A stretch of 64,000 nucleotides of DNA from DASSQJ01 sp963772645 (GCA_963772645.1 CAVYYD010000005.1:236261-300260); one strand, 5' to 3'; positions 34,947 through 47,284 are shown, counted from the stretch's first letter. The notes: generated from the sequence alone by a model not told the origin. Numbers and translations: made by a program.

Positions 34947-35873
34947 TCAGCCGGCGGCGTAGGCCACGGCGATGGCGGTGCCGACCCGGGCGTTGTGCCG
35001 CACGAGGGCGAGGTTGGTCGCCAGGGAGCGTCCGTCCGAGAGCTCGACGAGCCGACCGAGCAGGTAGGGGGTGATGTCCTTGCCGGTGACCCCCAGCTCA
35101 CGGGAGTCGGCCAGCGCCCGCTCGATGACGCCGTCGATGTCGTCGCGCGCCATCTCGTCCTCGGCCGGGACCGGGTTCGCGAAGGAGATGCCGGTGCCCA
35201 TCCCGAGGCCGAACGAGGCCCGCATCAGGGCGGCGGCCTCCTGCGGGGTGTCGACCCGCATCGGCACCGCGAGCCCGCTGGAGCGGGAGAAGAAGGACGG
35301 GAACTCGTCGGTGCCGTACCCGACGACGGGGACGCCGAGGGTCTCGAGGACCTCCAGGGTGCGACCGATGTCGAGGATCGACTTGACCCCGGCCGAGACG
35401 ACGGCCACCTCGGTGCGGGAGAGCTCGGTGAGGTCTGCGGAGACGTCCATCGAGGTCTCGGCGCCCTGGTGGACCCCGCCGAGGCCACCGGTGACGAAGA
35501 GGCGGATGCCGGCCAGAGCGGCGATCCGCATCGTGCTCGCCACGGTCGTCGCGCCGTGGACCCCGGTGGCGACGACGTGCGGCAGGTCGCGGACGCTCAC
35601 CTTGCGGATGCCGTCGTCCGCCCCGAACAGCTCGAGCTGGCCGTCGGAGAGCCCGACGGTGGGCCGCCCGTCGAGGACCGCGATGGTCGCCGGGACCGCC
35701 CCACCCTCGCGGACGATCTGCTCGACCTCGCGGGCCATGGCGACGTTCTGCGGGTACGGCATCCCGTGGCTGATGATCGTCGACTCGAGCGCGACCACCG
35801 GGTGGCCGTCGGCGAGGGCCTGCCGGACCTCGGGGGCCAGGCTGAGCATCGGGTGGGGGGTGGACGTGGTCAT
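34947..35873 (-). CDS. psuG: pseudouridine-5'-phosphate glycosidase
   Basis: PsuG splits pseudouridine 5'-phosphate to uracil and ribose 5-phosphate. The 308-residue product has ALESTIISHGMPYPQNVAMA, VPATIAVLDGRPTVGLS, GGLGGVHQGAETSMDVSADL (active-site region), VSAGVKSILDIGRTLE and GKDITPYLLGRL. All are canonical. The ATG overlaps the stop of the upstream kinase gene by 4 bp, giving a compact two-gene pathway in which the kinase makes the substrate. Confidence 0.95.
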   Translation of the reverse strand: MTTSTPHPMLSLAPEVRQALADGHPVVALESTIISHGMPYPQNVAMAREVEQIVREGGAVPATIAVLDGRPTVGLSDGQLELFGADDGIRKVSVRDLPHVVATGVHGATTVASTMRIAALAGIRLFVTGGLGGVHQGAETSMDVSADLTELSRTEVAVVSAGVKSILDIGRTLEVLETLGVPVVGYGTDEFPSFFSRSSGLAVPMRVDTPQEAAALMRASFGLGMGTGISFANPVPAEDEMARDDIDGVIERALADSRELGVTGKDITPYLLGRLVELSDGRSLATNLALVRHNARVGTAIAVAYAAG

Positions 35874-37030
35874 GCGGGGTACTCCTCGGTGGGCGGCTGG
35901 TCGGGGGTGAGGTGGGCCGCGACGAGGGCGGCGGTGAGGTCGGTGCGCACGGTCTCCGGCGAGGCGCAGGTCAGGGCCGCGAGGACCTGCCCGGAGCGGG
36001 CGGCCTCGACGACGTCGGCGCCGGTGAGCAGCGCGTGGACGTAGCCGGCGGTCATCGCGTCGCCGGCGCCGGTGACGTCCTCGACGGCGGTCGCCGGCGC
36101 CCCGACGAGGACGACCCGCCGGGCCCGCTCGCCGTGAGACCAGCCGGCGACCGAGAGCAGGCTCCCGCGGGTGCCGCGGCGCACCCAGACGTGCTCGACC
36201 CCGCGCGCGTGGAGGGTTCCGGCGGCCGCGACGACCGCGTCGACGTCGGCGGCGACCCGGGCCCCGACGAGGGCGGCCAGCTCGTCGACGTTCGGGGTCA
36301 CCGTGTGGACCGGGACCGTGCCGTCGAGGACGCCCGCCGCCTCGCCGGCCTTGGCGACGGAGACCGGGTCGAGGATGCCGGGGACGCCCGCCTCGGCGGC
36401 GGCACCGAGCAGCCAGCGGAGGACGCCGGCGTCGAGGTTGGCGTCGACGACGAGTGCGTCGCAGCCGGTGACCAGGGACGGCACGACGGACAGGTCGGCC
36501 ACGGTGAGCTCGTCGGTCGCCCGCATGTCGGCCACGGCGACGAGGAGGTCGCCGCCGTCGTCGAGGACCGCGACGTAGGTTCCGGTCGGGTGCCGCGAGG
36601 CCACGACGTGCCGGCACTCGACGCCGGCGGCCTCGGTGCGGGCGATCACCGCGCGGCCGGCCGGGTCGTCGCCGACCGCGGCGAGGAGCACCGTCGGGCT
36701 GCCGAGCCGGGCCAGGTTCTCGGCGATGTTGCGGCCGACTCCACCGGCGGTCGAGCCGGCGGTCCCGGGGTTGCTCGTCCCGAGCACCGGCCGGGCCGCC
36801 GTGCGCACCTTGGTGTCGAGCACGGCGCCGCCGACGACGAGCACCGAGTCGGCCTCCGGGCGGACGAGGTAGCCACGCCCGAGGAGGACGCCCTTGCGGG
36901 TGAGGTTGCTCAGGTGCACGGAGACGGCGGCGCGGGTCGAGCCGAGCCGCTCCGCGAGCGCACTCGCGTCGAGCAGCGGGTCGGCACGCAGCAGGGCGAC
37001 GATCTCGCGCTCCCGGGAGGTCAACTGCAC
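35870..37030 (-). CDS. psuK: PfkB-family pseudouridine kinase fused to an N-terminal winged HTH
   Basis: A 386-residue fusion. Residues 1-60 are a winged helix-turn-helix (LTSREREIVALLRADPLLDA, then LAERLGSTRAAVSVHLSNL). Residues about 65-380 are a ribokinase-type kinase with GGVGRNIAENLARLG and the C-terminal signature DVTGAGDAMTAGYV, where Asp is the catalytic base. Coupling to psuG makes pseudouridine kinase the best reading. The HTH could let the enzyme sense substrate and regulate the operon. GTG 37030 lies 7 nt after a -10 hexamer, so the mRNA may be leaderless. Confidence 0.9.
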   Translation of the reverse strand: MQLTSREREIVALLRADPLLDASALAERLGSTRAAVSVHLSNLTRKGVLLGRGYLVRPEADSVLVVGGAVLDTKVRTAARPVLGTSNPGTAGSTAGGVGRNIAENLARLGSPTVLLAAVGDDPAGRAVIARTEAAGVECRHVVASRHPTGTYVAVLDDGGDLLVAVADMRATDELTVADLSVVPSLVTGCDALVVDANLDAGVLRWLLGAAAEAGVPGILDPVSVAKAGEAAGVLDGTVPVHTVTPNVDELAALVGARVAADVDAVVAAAGTLHARGVEHVWVRRGTRGSLLSVAGWSHGERARRVVLVGAPATAVEDVTGAGDAMTAGYVHALLTGADVVEAARSGQVLAALTCASPETVRTDLTAALVAAHLTPDQPPTEEYPA

Positions 37031-37037
37031 ATTGCAG

Positions 37038-37067
37038 ATCCTAAGAGCCTTAACAGATTCAAGGCAA
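37038..37067 (-). promoter_or_regulatory. psuK-psuG promoter with overlapping dyad
   Basis: Minus strand: TTGCCT - 18 nt - TAGGAT, followed 7 nt later by the GTG start. An imperfect 19-bp dyad with GCCTT and AAGGC ends (37047-37065) fills the spacer and could be the binding site of the kinase's own HTH domain. The promoter match is good; autoregulation is inference. Confidence 0.55.
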
Positions 37068-37099
37068 GTCGCGGCGCGGCGGCCGCGGAGGCCCCTCGG

Positions 37100-38053
37100 T
37101 CAGTCCGGTGCGGTGGCGCTGCGGGCGAGGTCCGCCAGCGCCCGACGGGCCCGCTCCTCGGCGACCGCGAGCTCGGCCCGGGACTGCTCGAACCGGTCCA
37201 GCACCTCGGGCGGGACGGCCAGGCCGCGGCGGCGCACCCGGGCGAGGACCTTGTCCGCGGTGAGGTCGACCGGCAGCGAACCGGGGATGCCGTGGAGCAG
37301 GTCGCCCTCCCCGGCGCCACCGGCGTCCCGCTTCTCGGCGTCCTTGATCCGCTCCCACTCCTGCTCGACCTCGGCGGGGGTGCTCGCTCCCCCGTCGGCG
37401 AAGACGTGCGGGTGCCGCCGGACGAGCTTGTCGACGAGCAGGCCCGCCACCGTGTCGACGTCGAAGGCGTCCTCGGCTGCCTCCTCGGCGACCCGGGCGT
37501 GGAAGACGACCTGGAGCAGGACGTCGCCGAGCTCCTCGGCCAGGTGCGGCCGGTCGCCGCCCTCGATGGCGTGGAGCACCTCGTGGGCCTCCTCGAGAAG
37601 GTACGGCGCGAGGCTCTCGTGCGTCTGCTCCGCGTCCCAGGGGCACCCTCCCGGCGAGCGCAGGCGGTCCATCGCCGCGACGACGTCGAGCAGCCGGCCA
37701 CCCTGGACGTCCCAGGACCCGACGACCACCTCGACCTCCGGCGGCTGCTCGAGCCGCGAGACCTCGGCGGCGACGGCGTCGGCCAGCCCGGGGTCCCCGT
37801 CCGCGGACCCGCACCAGAGGACCCGGTGGCTGCCCGCGAGGTCGACGAGGCGGCGGGCGAGGGCCGGCACGTCGGCCGGCTCGGCCACCTCGAGGGCCAC
37901 GCCGGCCTCGGCGAGCGCCTCGGCGAGCGGCTCGTCGTCGGCCCGGGCGAGCAGAAGGTCCGCGCCGGTCACCGCGTCCCACGCCTCGCGCGAGAGCAGC
38001 CCGGGGGCGACCCGCGGCGAGGTGAGGAGGAGTGCGAGCCCCGCGCCGGTCAC
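37100..38053 (-). CDS. mazG: nucleoside triphosphate pyrophosphohydrolase MazG
   Basis: MazG hydrolyses (d)NTPs, including damaged ones, to monophosphates. The 317-residue product has a degenerate N-terminal domain of about 115 residues like that of other actinobacterial MazG. The core is RSPGGCPWDAEQTHESLAPY, LLEEAHEVLHAIE (EExxE) and LAEELGDVLLQVVFH (ExxD), which bind magnesium. VRRHPHVFADG and EQEWERIKDAEK follow. Only one full MazG core is present, unlike the two-core E. coli protein. GTG 38053 overlaps the SurA-like gene's stop by 4 bp. Confidence 0.93.
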   Translation of the reverse strand: MTGAGLALLLTSPRVAPGLLSREAWDAVTGADLLLARADDEPLAEALAEAGVALEVAEPADVPALARRLVDLAGSHRVLWCGSADGDPGLADAVAAEVSRLEQPPEVEVVVGSWDVQGGRLLDVVAAMDRLRSPGGCPWDAEQTHESLAPYLLEEAHEVLHAIEGGDRPHLAEELGDVLLQVVFHARVAEEAAEDAFDVDTVAGLLVDKLVRRHPHVFADGGASTPAEVEQEWERIKDAEKRDAGGAGEGDLLHGIPGSLPVDLTADKVLARVRRRGLAVPPEVLDRFEQSRAELAVAEERARRALADLARSATAPD

Positions 38054-38583
38054 CGGGAGCTGTTGTACGGCGTGACCCAGGCCGGCGAGGTGACCGACAC
38101 CGCCGCCGTCCCGGCGTCGAACGTGCCGTACCGCGGGTTGACGACGATGTGCTGCTTGCGCAGCGCGTCACTGACCTCGATCGACTCGGCCTGCCCGAGG
38201 ACACCGCTGCCTTGGGCGTCGGTGAGGGCGGAAGCGAAGCGGATGATCTCGAGGGTCCCCGCGGACGGGTCCTCGAGCCCGCGGTCGCGCGCGGCCTGCC
38301 GGGCCAGGGACTCCGACGCGACGACCCCCTTGGTGGCGAGGTAGTCGAGGACGACCGGCGCCTGGATCAGGGCGGTGAGCGTCTGGCTCGGGGTCAGCTG
38401 CTGCTGCAGGAGTGCAGGGCTCATGGAGTTGATCTCGGCCATCGACTGCTGGACCTCGGTCTCCGGGATCACCTGTCCGTCGACGACGGCGGCGCGGTTG
38501 GCCTCGGTGTTCCCGCACCCGGAGGTGACGAGGGCGGCGCCGAGCACGAGCGCCGCGCCGAGGCGGCGAACCGGGAGGGTCAC
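38050..38583 (-). CDS. SurA N-terminal-domain lipoprotein
   Basis: A 177-residue exported lipoprotein. The signal peptide LGAALVLGAALVTSGC ends in a lipobox (TSGC), so acylated Cys would anchor it outside the membrane. The rest resembles the SurA N-terminal chaperone domain (VVDGQVIPETEVQQSMAEIN, LDYLATKGVVASES) with a terminal NPRYGTFDAGTAAV. No rotamase domain is present. GTG 38583 follows AAAGGA at the right spacing. The position between mfd and mazG-eno is that of mycobacterial LpqU, though I do not claim the same family. Confidence 0.85.
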   Translation of the reverse strand: MTLPVRRLGAALVLGAALVTSGCGNTEANRAAVVDGQVIPETEVQQSMAEINSMSPALLQQQLTPSQTLTALIQAPVVLDYLATKGVVASESLARQAARDRGLEDPSAGTLEIIRFASALTDAQGSGVLGQAESIEVSDALRKQHIVVNPRYGTFDAGTAAVSVTSPAWVTPYNSSR

Positions 38584-38594
38584 GCTGGGTCCTT

Positions 38595-42188
<3,594 letters not shown>

Positions 42189-42254
42189 CCCTCCCATCCT
42201 AGGTCGCGCCGGGGACGCTCCCGACCGCGGCGGCCGCCGGCCCGGGGCCCGGGC

Positions 42255-43904
42255 TCAGGAGTCGGCGGCGGTGGTGACCGGGCGCTCCGGGCGCCGCGGC
42301 CGGGGCGGCCGGCCACCGCGGGGCTGCTCGTCGCCCGGGGTCCCTTCGGCCGCGGGGTCGGCGCCGTCAGGGTCGGCCGAGCCCAGGTCGGCGGCGCGGG
42401 GTGCGGTCCGCTCCGGGAGCCACTCGCGCGCCGGCCCCGGCTCGCCCTCCTCGCGCTCCCCGCCGATCACGGGCGCCGGCTCGTCGCTCCCCACCGGCTC
42501 GGCGAGCGGCGCCGGGCCCTTGCCGCGGCGCCTGCGGTGGCCACCCTTCTCGGTGGTGTAGTACCCGTACGTCTGGTACCCGTAGACGCCGGCCGTCCGG
42601 CCCTGCGGGATGGCGTTGAGGACGATGCCGAAGATCCGGGCGTTGACGTTGCCGGCGAGCTGCAGCGTGCGCCGCAGGTTCTCCTTGCGGCTGCGGCCCA
42701 TGTGGGTGACGACGAGGAGGCCGTCGACGCGTTGGGCCAGGATCATCGCGTCGGTCACGGGCAGCGCCGGGGGGGCGTCCAGGACGACGATGTGGTCCTT
42801 GGCCAGCTCGGCGATGAGGTCACGCATCCGGGCCGACCCGAGCACCTCGCTCGGGTTGTGCGGGATGCGGCCTGCCGGGAGCACCTTGAGGCCGGGGGTG
42901 TCGGTGGCGACGACGGCCTCGTCGAGCGGGACCGCGCCGGAGAGCACCTGGGTGAGCCCGACCCCGCTCGTGACGTCGAAGAGGGTGGCCACCATGGGGC
43001 GCCGCAGGTCGCCGTCGACGAGGACGACCGGCTCGCCGCGCATCGCCAGCGCACGGGCGAGCAGGGCCGAGACCGTCGACTTGCCCTCGGCGGGCATCGG
43101 GCTGGTCACGGCCACGGAGCGCGGCGGATGGTCGGGGTCGGCGAACATCAGGTTGGTGCGCAGGTGGCGCAGCGCCTCACCGACCGCGCCGCGGAGCAGC
43201 TCCTCGGACTGCAGGCGCTGCTTGAGGTCGCGCGAGCGGGGGATGGTGCCCATCAGCCCGATGTCGGTGACCGCGGCGATGTCCTCCGGCCGGCGGATCC
43301 GGGTGTCGAGCCGCATCCGGAGCATGACGACGAGGTAGGCGAGGACGACCCCGGCGCCGAACCCGACGAGGAGGATCCGCTTGACGTTCGGCGAGCTCGG
43401 GGTGCTCGGCACGACCGCGTTGGTGACCGGGATGAGCTGGACGGTGCCGGTGCCACCCTGGCCCCCGGACTCGATGTACGAGGCGACCTCGGCCGTGGCT
43501 CCCACGACGGCGTCGGCGATGTCCTTGGCCTGCTGCGGCGAGGTCGAGCTGACGAAGACCTGGATGCGCGGCGAGTCGGGGTCGACCGAGTACGAGATGC
43601 TGGCGGCGACCGCACCCGGCGAGAGGTCCAGGCCGAGGTCCTTGACCACCCGGTCGGCGACCGCGCCGCTGGTCGTCAACGGAGCGTAGCTCGCCGCCTT
43701 GGAGCTCGCCACGTTGTTGCCGACCGACGCCTCGGCAACCGACCCGTCGCCGTTGCCGACCCGGACGTACGCCTGCGAGCTGGCGGTGTAGATCCGCGGC
43801 AGCTGCGCGGCGTAGGCCGCGGCAGCGCCGACGGCGATGAGGATGCAGAAGGCGATGGTCATCCAGAACCGTCGCACGATCCGCACCGCGTCGAGCAGCG
43901 TCAT
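42255..43904 (-). CDS. Wzz-type chain-length determinant fused to BY-family tyrosine kinase
   Basis: A 549-residue exopolysaccharide co-polymerase/kinase. Helix one (about 15-34) and helix two (about 176-196, ILLVGFGAGVVLAYLVVMLR) bracket an extracytoplasmic Wzz loop. The kinase has Walker A SPMPAEGKSTVSALL, A' VLVDGDLRRPM and Walker B HIVVLDAPPALPVTD. A tyrosine cluster, YGYQTYGYYTTEKGG, should be the autophosphorylation site. An acidic, Pro/Arg-rich tail of about 100 residues follows, longer than usual. No polysaccharide genes lie next to it. Confidence 0.93.
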   Translation of the reverse strand: MTLLDAVRIVRRFWMTIAFCILIAVGAAAAYAAQLPRIYTASSQAYVRVGNGDGSVAEASVGNNVASSKAASYAPLTTSGAVADRVVKDLGLDLSPGAVAASISYSVDPDSPRIQVFVSSTSPQQAKDIADAVVGATAEVASYIESGGQGGTGTVQLIPVTNAVVPSTPSSPNVKRILLVGFGAGVVLAYLVVMLRMRLDTRIRRPEDIAAVTDIGLMGTIPRSRDLKQRLQSEELLRGAVGEALRHLRTNLMFADPDHPPRSVAVTSPMPAEGKSTVSALLARALAMRGEPVVLVDGDLRRPMVATLFDVTSGVGLTQVLSGAVPLDEAVVATDTPGLKVLPAGRIPHNPSEVLGSARMRDLIAELAKDHIVVLDAPPALPVTDAMILAQRVDGLLVVTHMGRSRKENLRRTLQLAGNVNARIFGIVLNAIPQGRTAGVYGYQTYGYYTTEKGGHRRRRGKGPAPLAEPVGSDEPAPVIGGEREEGEPGPAREWLPERTAPRAADLGSADPDGADPAAEGTPGDEQPRGGRPPRPRRPERPVTTAADS

Positions 43905-43976
43905 TCGGGTCCTCCGCTGAGGTGGCGAGAATCACCACGGTAGCAACAGGTGTCCCACCGGGATCCCCGTTCACGC

Positions 43977-44579
43977 CTATCTGGGGGCGTGCACCCGCTG
44001 CTGGGCGTCGAGCAGGCCGTGGGTGAGCAGCTCCTCGACCGCGTCGGCGGCGTCGGAGAGCGTGAACGGCAGCTCCTTGCGCTCGGTCGGGGAGAAGTCG
44101 CGCAACACGTAGTCGGCGGGGTCCATCCGCCCCGGCGGCCGCCCGATGCCGACCCGCACCCGCAGGTAGTCCCGGGTGCCGACGGCCGAGCTGACCGAGC
44201 GCAGGCCGTTGTGCCCGCCCTCCCCGCCGCCACGCTTGAGCCGGATGACCCCGGCGTCGATGTCGAGCTCGTCGTGGACGACGACGAGGTGCTCGGCCGG
44301 GACGGAGTAGAAGCGCAGCAGGGCCGACACCGGGCCGCCGGACTCGTTCATGAACGAGCCGGGGACGGCGAGCACGGCGGCCGGGCCGGGCACGCCCCCG
44401 GGGCCGGTGCCCAGGCGCGCCTGGCAGACGGCCGCCCGCGCCTTGTGGGTGCGCAGCGCGCTGCCCGTCCGGGCGGCGAGCTCCTCGAGCACCATCGCGC
44501 CGACGTTGTGGCGGTTGCCGGCGTAGCGGGGGCCCGGGTTGCCGAGCCCGACGACGAGCCAGGGCGGGGAGTCGGTCAC
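43977..44579 (-). CDS. pth: peptidyl-tRNA hydrolase
   Basis: Pth recycles peptidyl-tRNA dropped from ribosomes. The 200-residue product has VVGLGNPGPRYAGNRHNVGA (Asn14, catalytic His24), PGSFMNESGGPV, VHDELDIDAGVIRLKRGGG and GGHNGLRS, all required motifs. GTG 44579 gives the standard start just before the LVVGLGNPG strand. It follows rplY by 85 bp, the common actinobacterial order rplY-pth. Confidence 0.96.
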   Translation of the reverse strand: MTDSPPWLVVGLGNPGPRYAGNRHNVGAMVLEELAARTGSALRTHKARAAVCQARLGTGPGGVPGPAAVLAVPGSFMNESGGPVSALLRFYSVPAEHLVVVHDELDIDAGVIRLKRGGGEGGHNGLRSVSSAVGTRDYLRVRVGIGRPPGRMDPADYVLRDFSPTERKELPFTLSDAADAVEELLTHGLLDAQQRVHAPR

Positions 44580-44664
44580 CCGCCGATGATGCCACTGACG
44601 CCGGGACGCCGACGGGCCCGGTCCGTGGTGGAGCGGGCCCGTCGGGCGGTGTGCGGGGTGCGGC

Positions 44665-45351
44665 TCAGGCCTCCTCGGCCTCGGCCTCGCCGCCGCCGGG
44701 CGCCTCACCCGCGGGCGCCTCACCCGCGGGCGCCTCGGCCTCGGCGTCCTCACGCTCGATGCCGGCCTCGGACTCGGCCTCCTCCAGCTCGGCCTCGAGG
44801 TCCTCGGCGCTCTGCTGCTGGGTGACGTTGACGACGAGGGCCTCGGCGTCGGTGACGAGGGTGGCACCGGCCGGCAGGGTCAGCTCGCCGGCGTGGATCC
44901 GGGTGCCGGCACGGGCGCCCTCCACCGAGACGGTGACGTACTCCGGGATCGTGGTGGCGTCGACCTCGAGGGTCAGCGTCGAGTGGTCGAGGGTGACGAC
45001 CGTCTCCGGGGCGGCGTCGCCCTCGACGTGGACGGTGACGTCGACGGTGACCTTCTCGCCCTTGCGGATGACGACGAGGTCGACGTGCTCGATGATCGGC
45101 TTGATCGGGTCGCGCTGGACGTCCTTGGCCAGGGCCACGTGCTCCTCGCCGTCGATGACGAGGGTGAGCAGGGCGTTGGTGTGCTTGAGCGCGAGCATCG
45201 CCTCGTGGCCCGGCAGCGTGATGTGCACCGGGGCGGTGCCGTGGCCGTACATGACGGCGGGGATCTTGTCGGCGCGGCGGATCTTGCGGGCGGCGCCCTT
45301 GCCGAACTGGGTGCGCTGCTCGGCGACGAGCTTGGTGACCTCGGTGGACAC
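44665..45351 (-). CDS. rplY: 50S ribosomal protein L25/general stress protein Ctc
   Basis: bL25 binds 5S rRNA; the long Ctc form has an extra domain. The 228-residue product has GKGAARKIRRADKIPAVMYG, LPGHEAMLALKH and VQRDPIKPIIEHVDLVVIRK in the 5S-binding domain, then the TL5/CTC beta domain (VTVSVEGARAGTRIHAG). A very acidic, Ala/Pro-rich tail of about 50 residues includes a repeated AGEAP unit. GTG 45351 is preceded by GGAGTTCCC. A long structured leader lies upstream. Confidence 0.95.
   Translation of the reverse strand: MSTEVTKLVAEQRTQFGKGAARKIRRADKIPAVMYGHGTAPVHITLPGHEAMLALKHTNALLTLVIDGEEHVALAKDVQRDPIKPIIEHVDLVVIRKGEKVTVDVTVHVEGDAAPETVVTLDHSTLTLEVDATTIPEYVTVSVEGARAGTRIHAGELTLPAGATLVTDAEALVVNVTQQQSAEDLEAELEEAESEAGIEREDAEAEAPAGEAPAGEAPGGGEAEAEEA
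44701..44730 (-). repeat. 15-bp tandem repeat in the rplY tail
   Basis: Two exact copies of CGCCTCACCCGCGGG (plus strand) encode the repeated AGEAP peptide in the acidic C-terminal tail of L25, with a partial third unit following. Copy number could vary between strains by slippage. Confidence 0.8.
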
Positions 45352-45584
45352 GGGAACTCCTGGGGTGGTTCGGGGGACGGACGTGTGGTGGTCCTCGACG
45401 CGGGACGTGGCACCGAACCGGTGCGCGGACGACCCGCGGAGCCCACAGGGGCGCGCGTGCCGCCAGCGTCGATCACGGATGCGTCGCGGTCTGCCGACCG
45501 CGGGAGCCGGACTTCCTCGTCCGGTGCGACGTCCCTCGCCGAGGCAACCCCCCGAGTCTAGGCGACGAGCCAGGACAGGTCGAA
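45352..45584 (-). promoter_or_regulatory. rplY promoter and structured leader
   Basis: Minus strand: TTCGAC (45579-45584), 18 nt, TAGACT (45555-45560) forms a plausible promoter. The roughly 195-nt leader then carries two adjacent perfect hairpins: arms CCGGAC/GTCCGG with a 6-nt loop (45507-45524) and arms CGCGGTC/GACCGCG with a 4-nt loop (45485-45502). Ribosomal-protein leaders often mediate autoregulation, and this arrangement would suit it. I do not recognise a catalogued motif. Confidence 0.45.
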
Positions 45585-45611
45585 ATCGGGGCCCTCCCGG
45601 CCGCGCCTGCG

Positions 45612-46610
45612 CTACGGACCGGGCGCCGGCTCGAGCGGGCGACCGTCCGCGCCGACCGCACCGCTCGCTCCCACCTCCGGCGTGGCACCCGGGGCGCTGC
45701 GCCGCTCGCCCCAGCGGACCGCCACGATCCCGGCGAGGACGACGACCCCCCCGGCCAGCTGCCAGGGCCCGGGGAGCTCGCCGAGGAGCACCCACGCGAA
45801 GAGCACGGCGAAGAGCACCTCGGTGAGCCCGACGAAGGAGGCGAGCGTCGAGCCGAGACGGCGCGCGCCGACCACGCCGAGGACGTAGGCCAGGGCCGCC
45901 GCGACGACGACGAGCTCGGCGAGCGCGAGCCAGGCCGGCACCTCGGCGCCGGCGACGGCGACGACCGGCGAGCCCACCTCCATCTGGAGCACGCCGAGCA
46001 GCCCGAGCAGCCCGAGGATCAGCGCGCCGCAGGTGAGCCCGAGCGCCGCGAAGGCGATGGGCGGCAGCGTGGTCTCCCGCGCCGCGAGGACGTAGTGACC
46101 GGCGAGCCCGCACGCGGCGACCAGCCCCCAGCCGACGCCGACGAGGTCGGGCCGGCTCGCCCCGGTGAGGTCCAGGACGAGCGCGAGCCCGGCCAGGGCG
46201 AGGACGACCCCGACGACGGTGAGGCGGTGCGGTGGGCGCCGGGTGAGCACCCAGACCCAGAGGACGACGAGGACGATGCCGAGGTACTCCAGGAGCAGCG
46301 CGACGCCGACGGTGAGCCGCGCCACGGCCTGGAAGTAGCCGAGCTGGGCCGCCGCCACCGCCAGCGCGCCGTAGCCGGCGGCGAGCGGCAGCTCGCGGGC
46401 CACGCCGCGCAGCCGCCCGCCCGCCTGCCACGCCGCGACCGGCAGGAGCAGCGCCGCAGCACCGGCGATCCGCACCAGGACGACGGCGCCGGGGGTCCAC
46501 CCCGCCGTGATGAGCGACTTGGCGAAGGGGCCGGAGGTGCCGAACGCGGCGCAGGAGACCAGCATCGCGACCAGCCCGAGGCCGACGCGACGGCGCACGG
46601 CATCGACCAC
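45612..46610 (-). CDS. EamA/DMT-superfamily transporter
   Basis: A 332-residue ten-helix drug/metabolite transporter with the internal EamA duplication: first half from LVSCAAFGTSGPFAKSLITA, second from VGWGLVAACGLAGHYVLAAR. LTEVLFAVLFAWVLLGELPG, the usual late EamA motif, is present. Substrate unknown; relatives move amino acids or other metabolites. GTG at 46610. It is divergent from a CGNR regulator, which may control it. Confidence 0.9.
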   Translation of the reverse strand: MVDAVRRRVGLGLVAMLVSCAAFGTSGPFAKSLITAGWTPGAVVLVRIAGAAALLLPVAAWQAGGRLRGVARELPLAAGYGALAVAAAQLGYFQAVARLTVGVALLLEYLGIVLVVLWVWVLTRRPPHRLTVVGVVLALAGLALVLDLTGASRPDLVGVGWGLVAACGLAGHYVLAARETTLPPIAFAALGLTCGALILGLLGLLGVLQMEVGSPVVAVAGAEVPAWLALAELVVVAAALAYVLGVVGARRLGSTLASFVGLTEVLFAVLFAWVLLGELPGPWQLAGGVVVLAGIVAVRWGERRSAPGATPEVGASGAVGADGRPLEPAPGP

Positions 46611-46729
46611 GGCGACCTCCCCGGCCTGCTCCGCACCACGTGACGGCGCGTGCGGGCGCCCGGAGTGGTGTAAGGAGTCAACTGTTATGTTGGTGGTGAC
46701 ACTACGGGCGACCCCTGTCAGGAGTCAAG
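46611..46729. promoter_or_regulatory. divergent EamA/CGNR promoter region with partial dyad
   Basis: The gap contains GTCAAC - TGTTAT - GTTGGT (46677-46694), an imperfect dyad in the most A/T-rich part of the gap, with a CAGGAGTCAAG ribosome site just before the CGNR start. The location suits an operator bound by the CGNR protein, but the symmetry is incomplete. Confidence 0.4.
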
Positions 46730-47284
46730 ATGGCTTTCACCCATGACACCGACCTCGTGCTCCGGCACGCGGCCGCGCTCGTCAACACCCGGCCCGGTCA
46801 CGGCGTCCGGGACACCGAGGACCTCCCGGACGTGGCGTCCGTCCTCGCCTGGATGGAGGCCTGGCAGTGGAGCGGCGCCCGCCCGTCGGCGCCCGGCGAG
46901 GTCGACGACCTGCACGCGGTGCGCTCCCGCATCCACCGCCTCTGGACGGCCCCGCTGGAGGAGCAGGTCGCCGAGGTCAACACGCTCCTCGCCGAGGGCC
47001 GGGCCCTCCCCCGCCTCGTCGAGCACGACGGCCAGGGCTGGCACGTCCACGCCACCGACGACGACGCCCCCTTCGCCGACCGGCTCGCGGTCGAGGTCGC
47101 GATGGCGATGGTCGACGTCATCCGCGCCGGGGAGCGCGAGCGCCTGCGCGTGTGCAGCGCCGAGGACTGCGACGACGTCTACGTCGACCTCTCGCGCAAC
47201 CGCTCACGCAAGTTCTGCGAGGGCACCTGCGGCACCCGGGCCAACGTCGCCGCCTACCGGGCGCGCCGGGCGGCGGAGGCGTAG
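46730..47284 (+). CDS. CGNR zinc-finger domain regulator
   Basis: A 184-residue protein with an N-terminal ABATE-like domain (LVNTRPGHGVRDTEDLPDVA) and a C-terminal CGNR zinc finger. The four cysteines lie in VCSAEDCDDVYVDLSRNRSR and KFCEGTCGTRANVAAYR; the family's CGNR word appears as CGTR. Such proteins are likely DNA-binding regulators. ATG 46730 has a good ribosome site. Divergence from the EamA gene suggests that as its target. Confidence 0.9.
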   Translation: MAFTHDTDLVLRHAAALVNTRPGHGVRDTEDLPDVASVLAWMEAWQWSGARPSAPGEVDDLHAVRSRIHRLWTAPLEEQVAEVNTLLAEGRALPRLVEHDGQGWHVHATDDDAPFADRLAVEVAMAMVDVIRAGERERLRVCSAEDCDDVYVDLSRNRSRKFCEGTCGTRANVAAYRARRAAEA

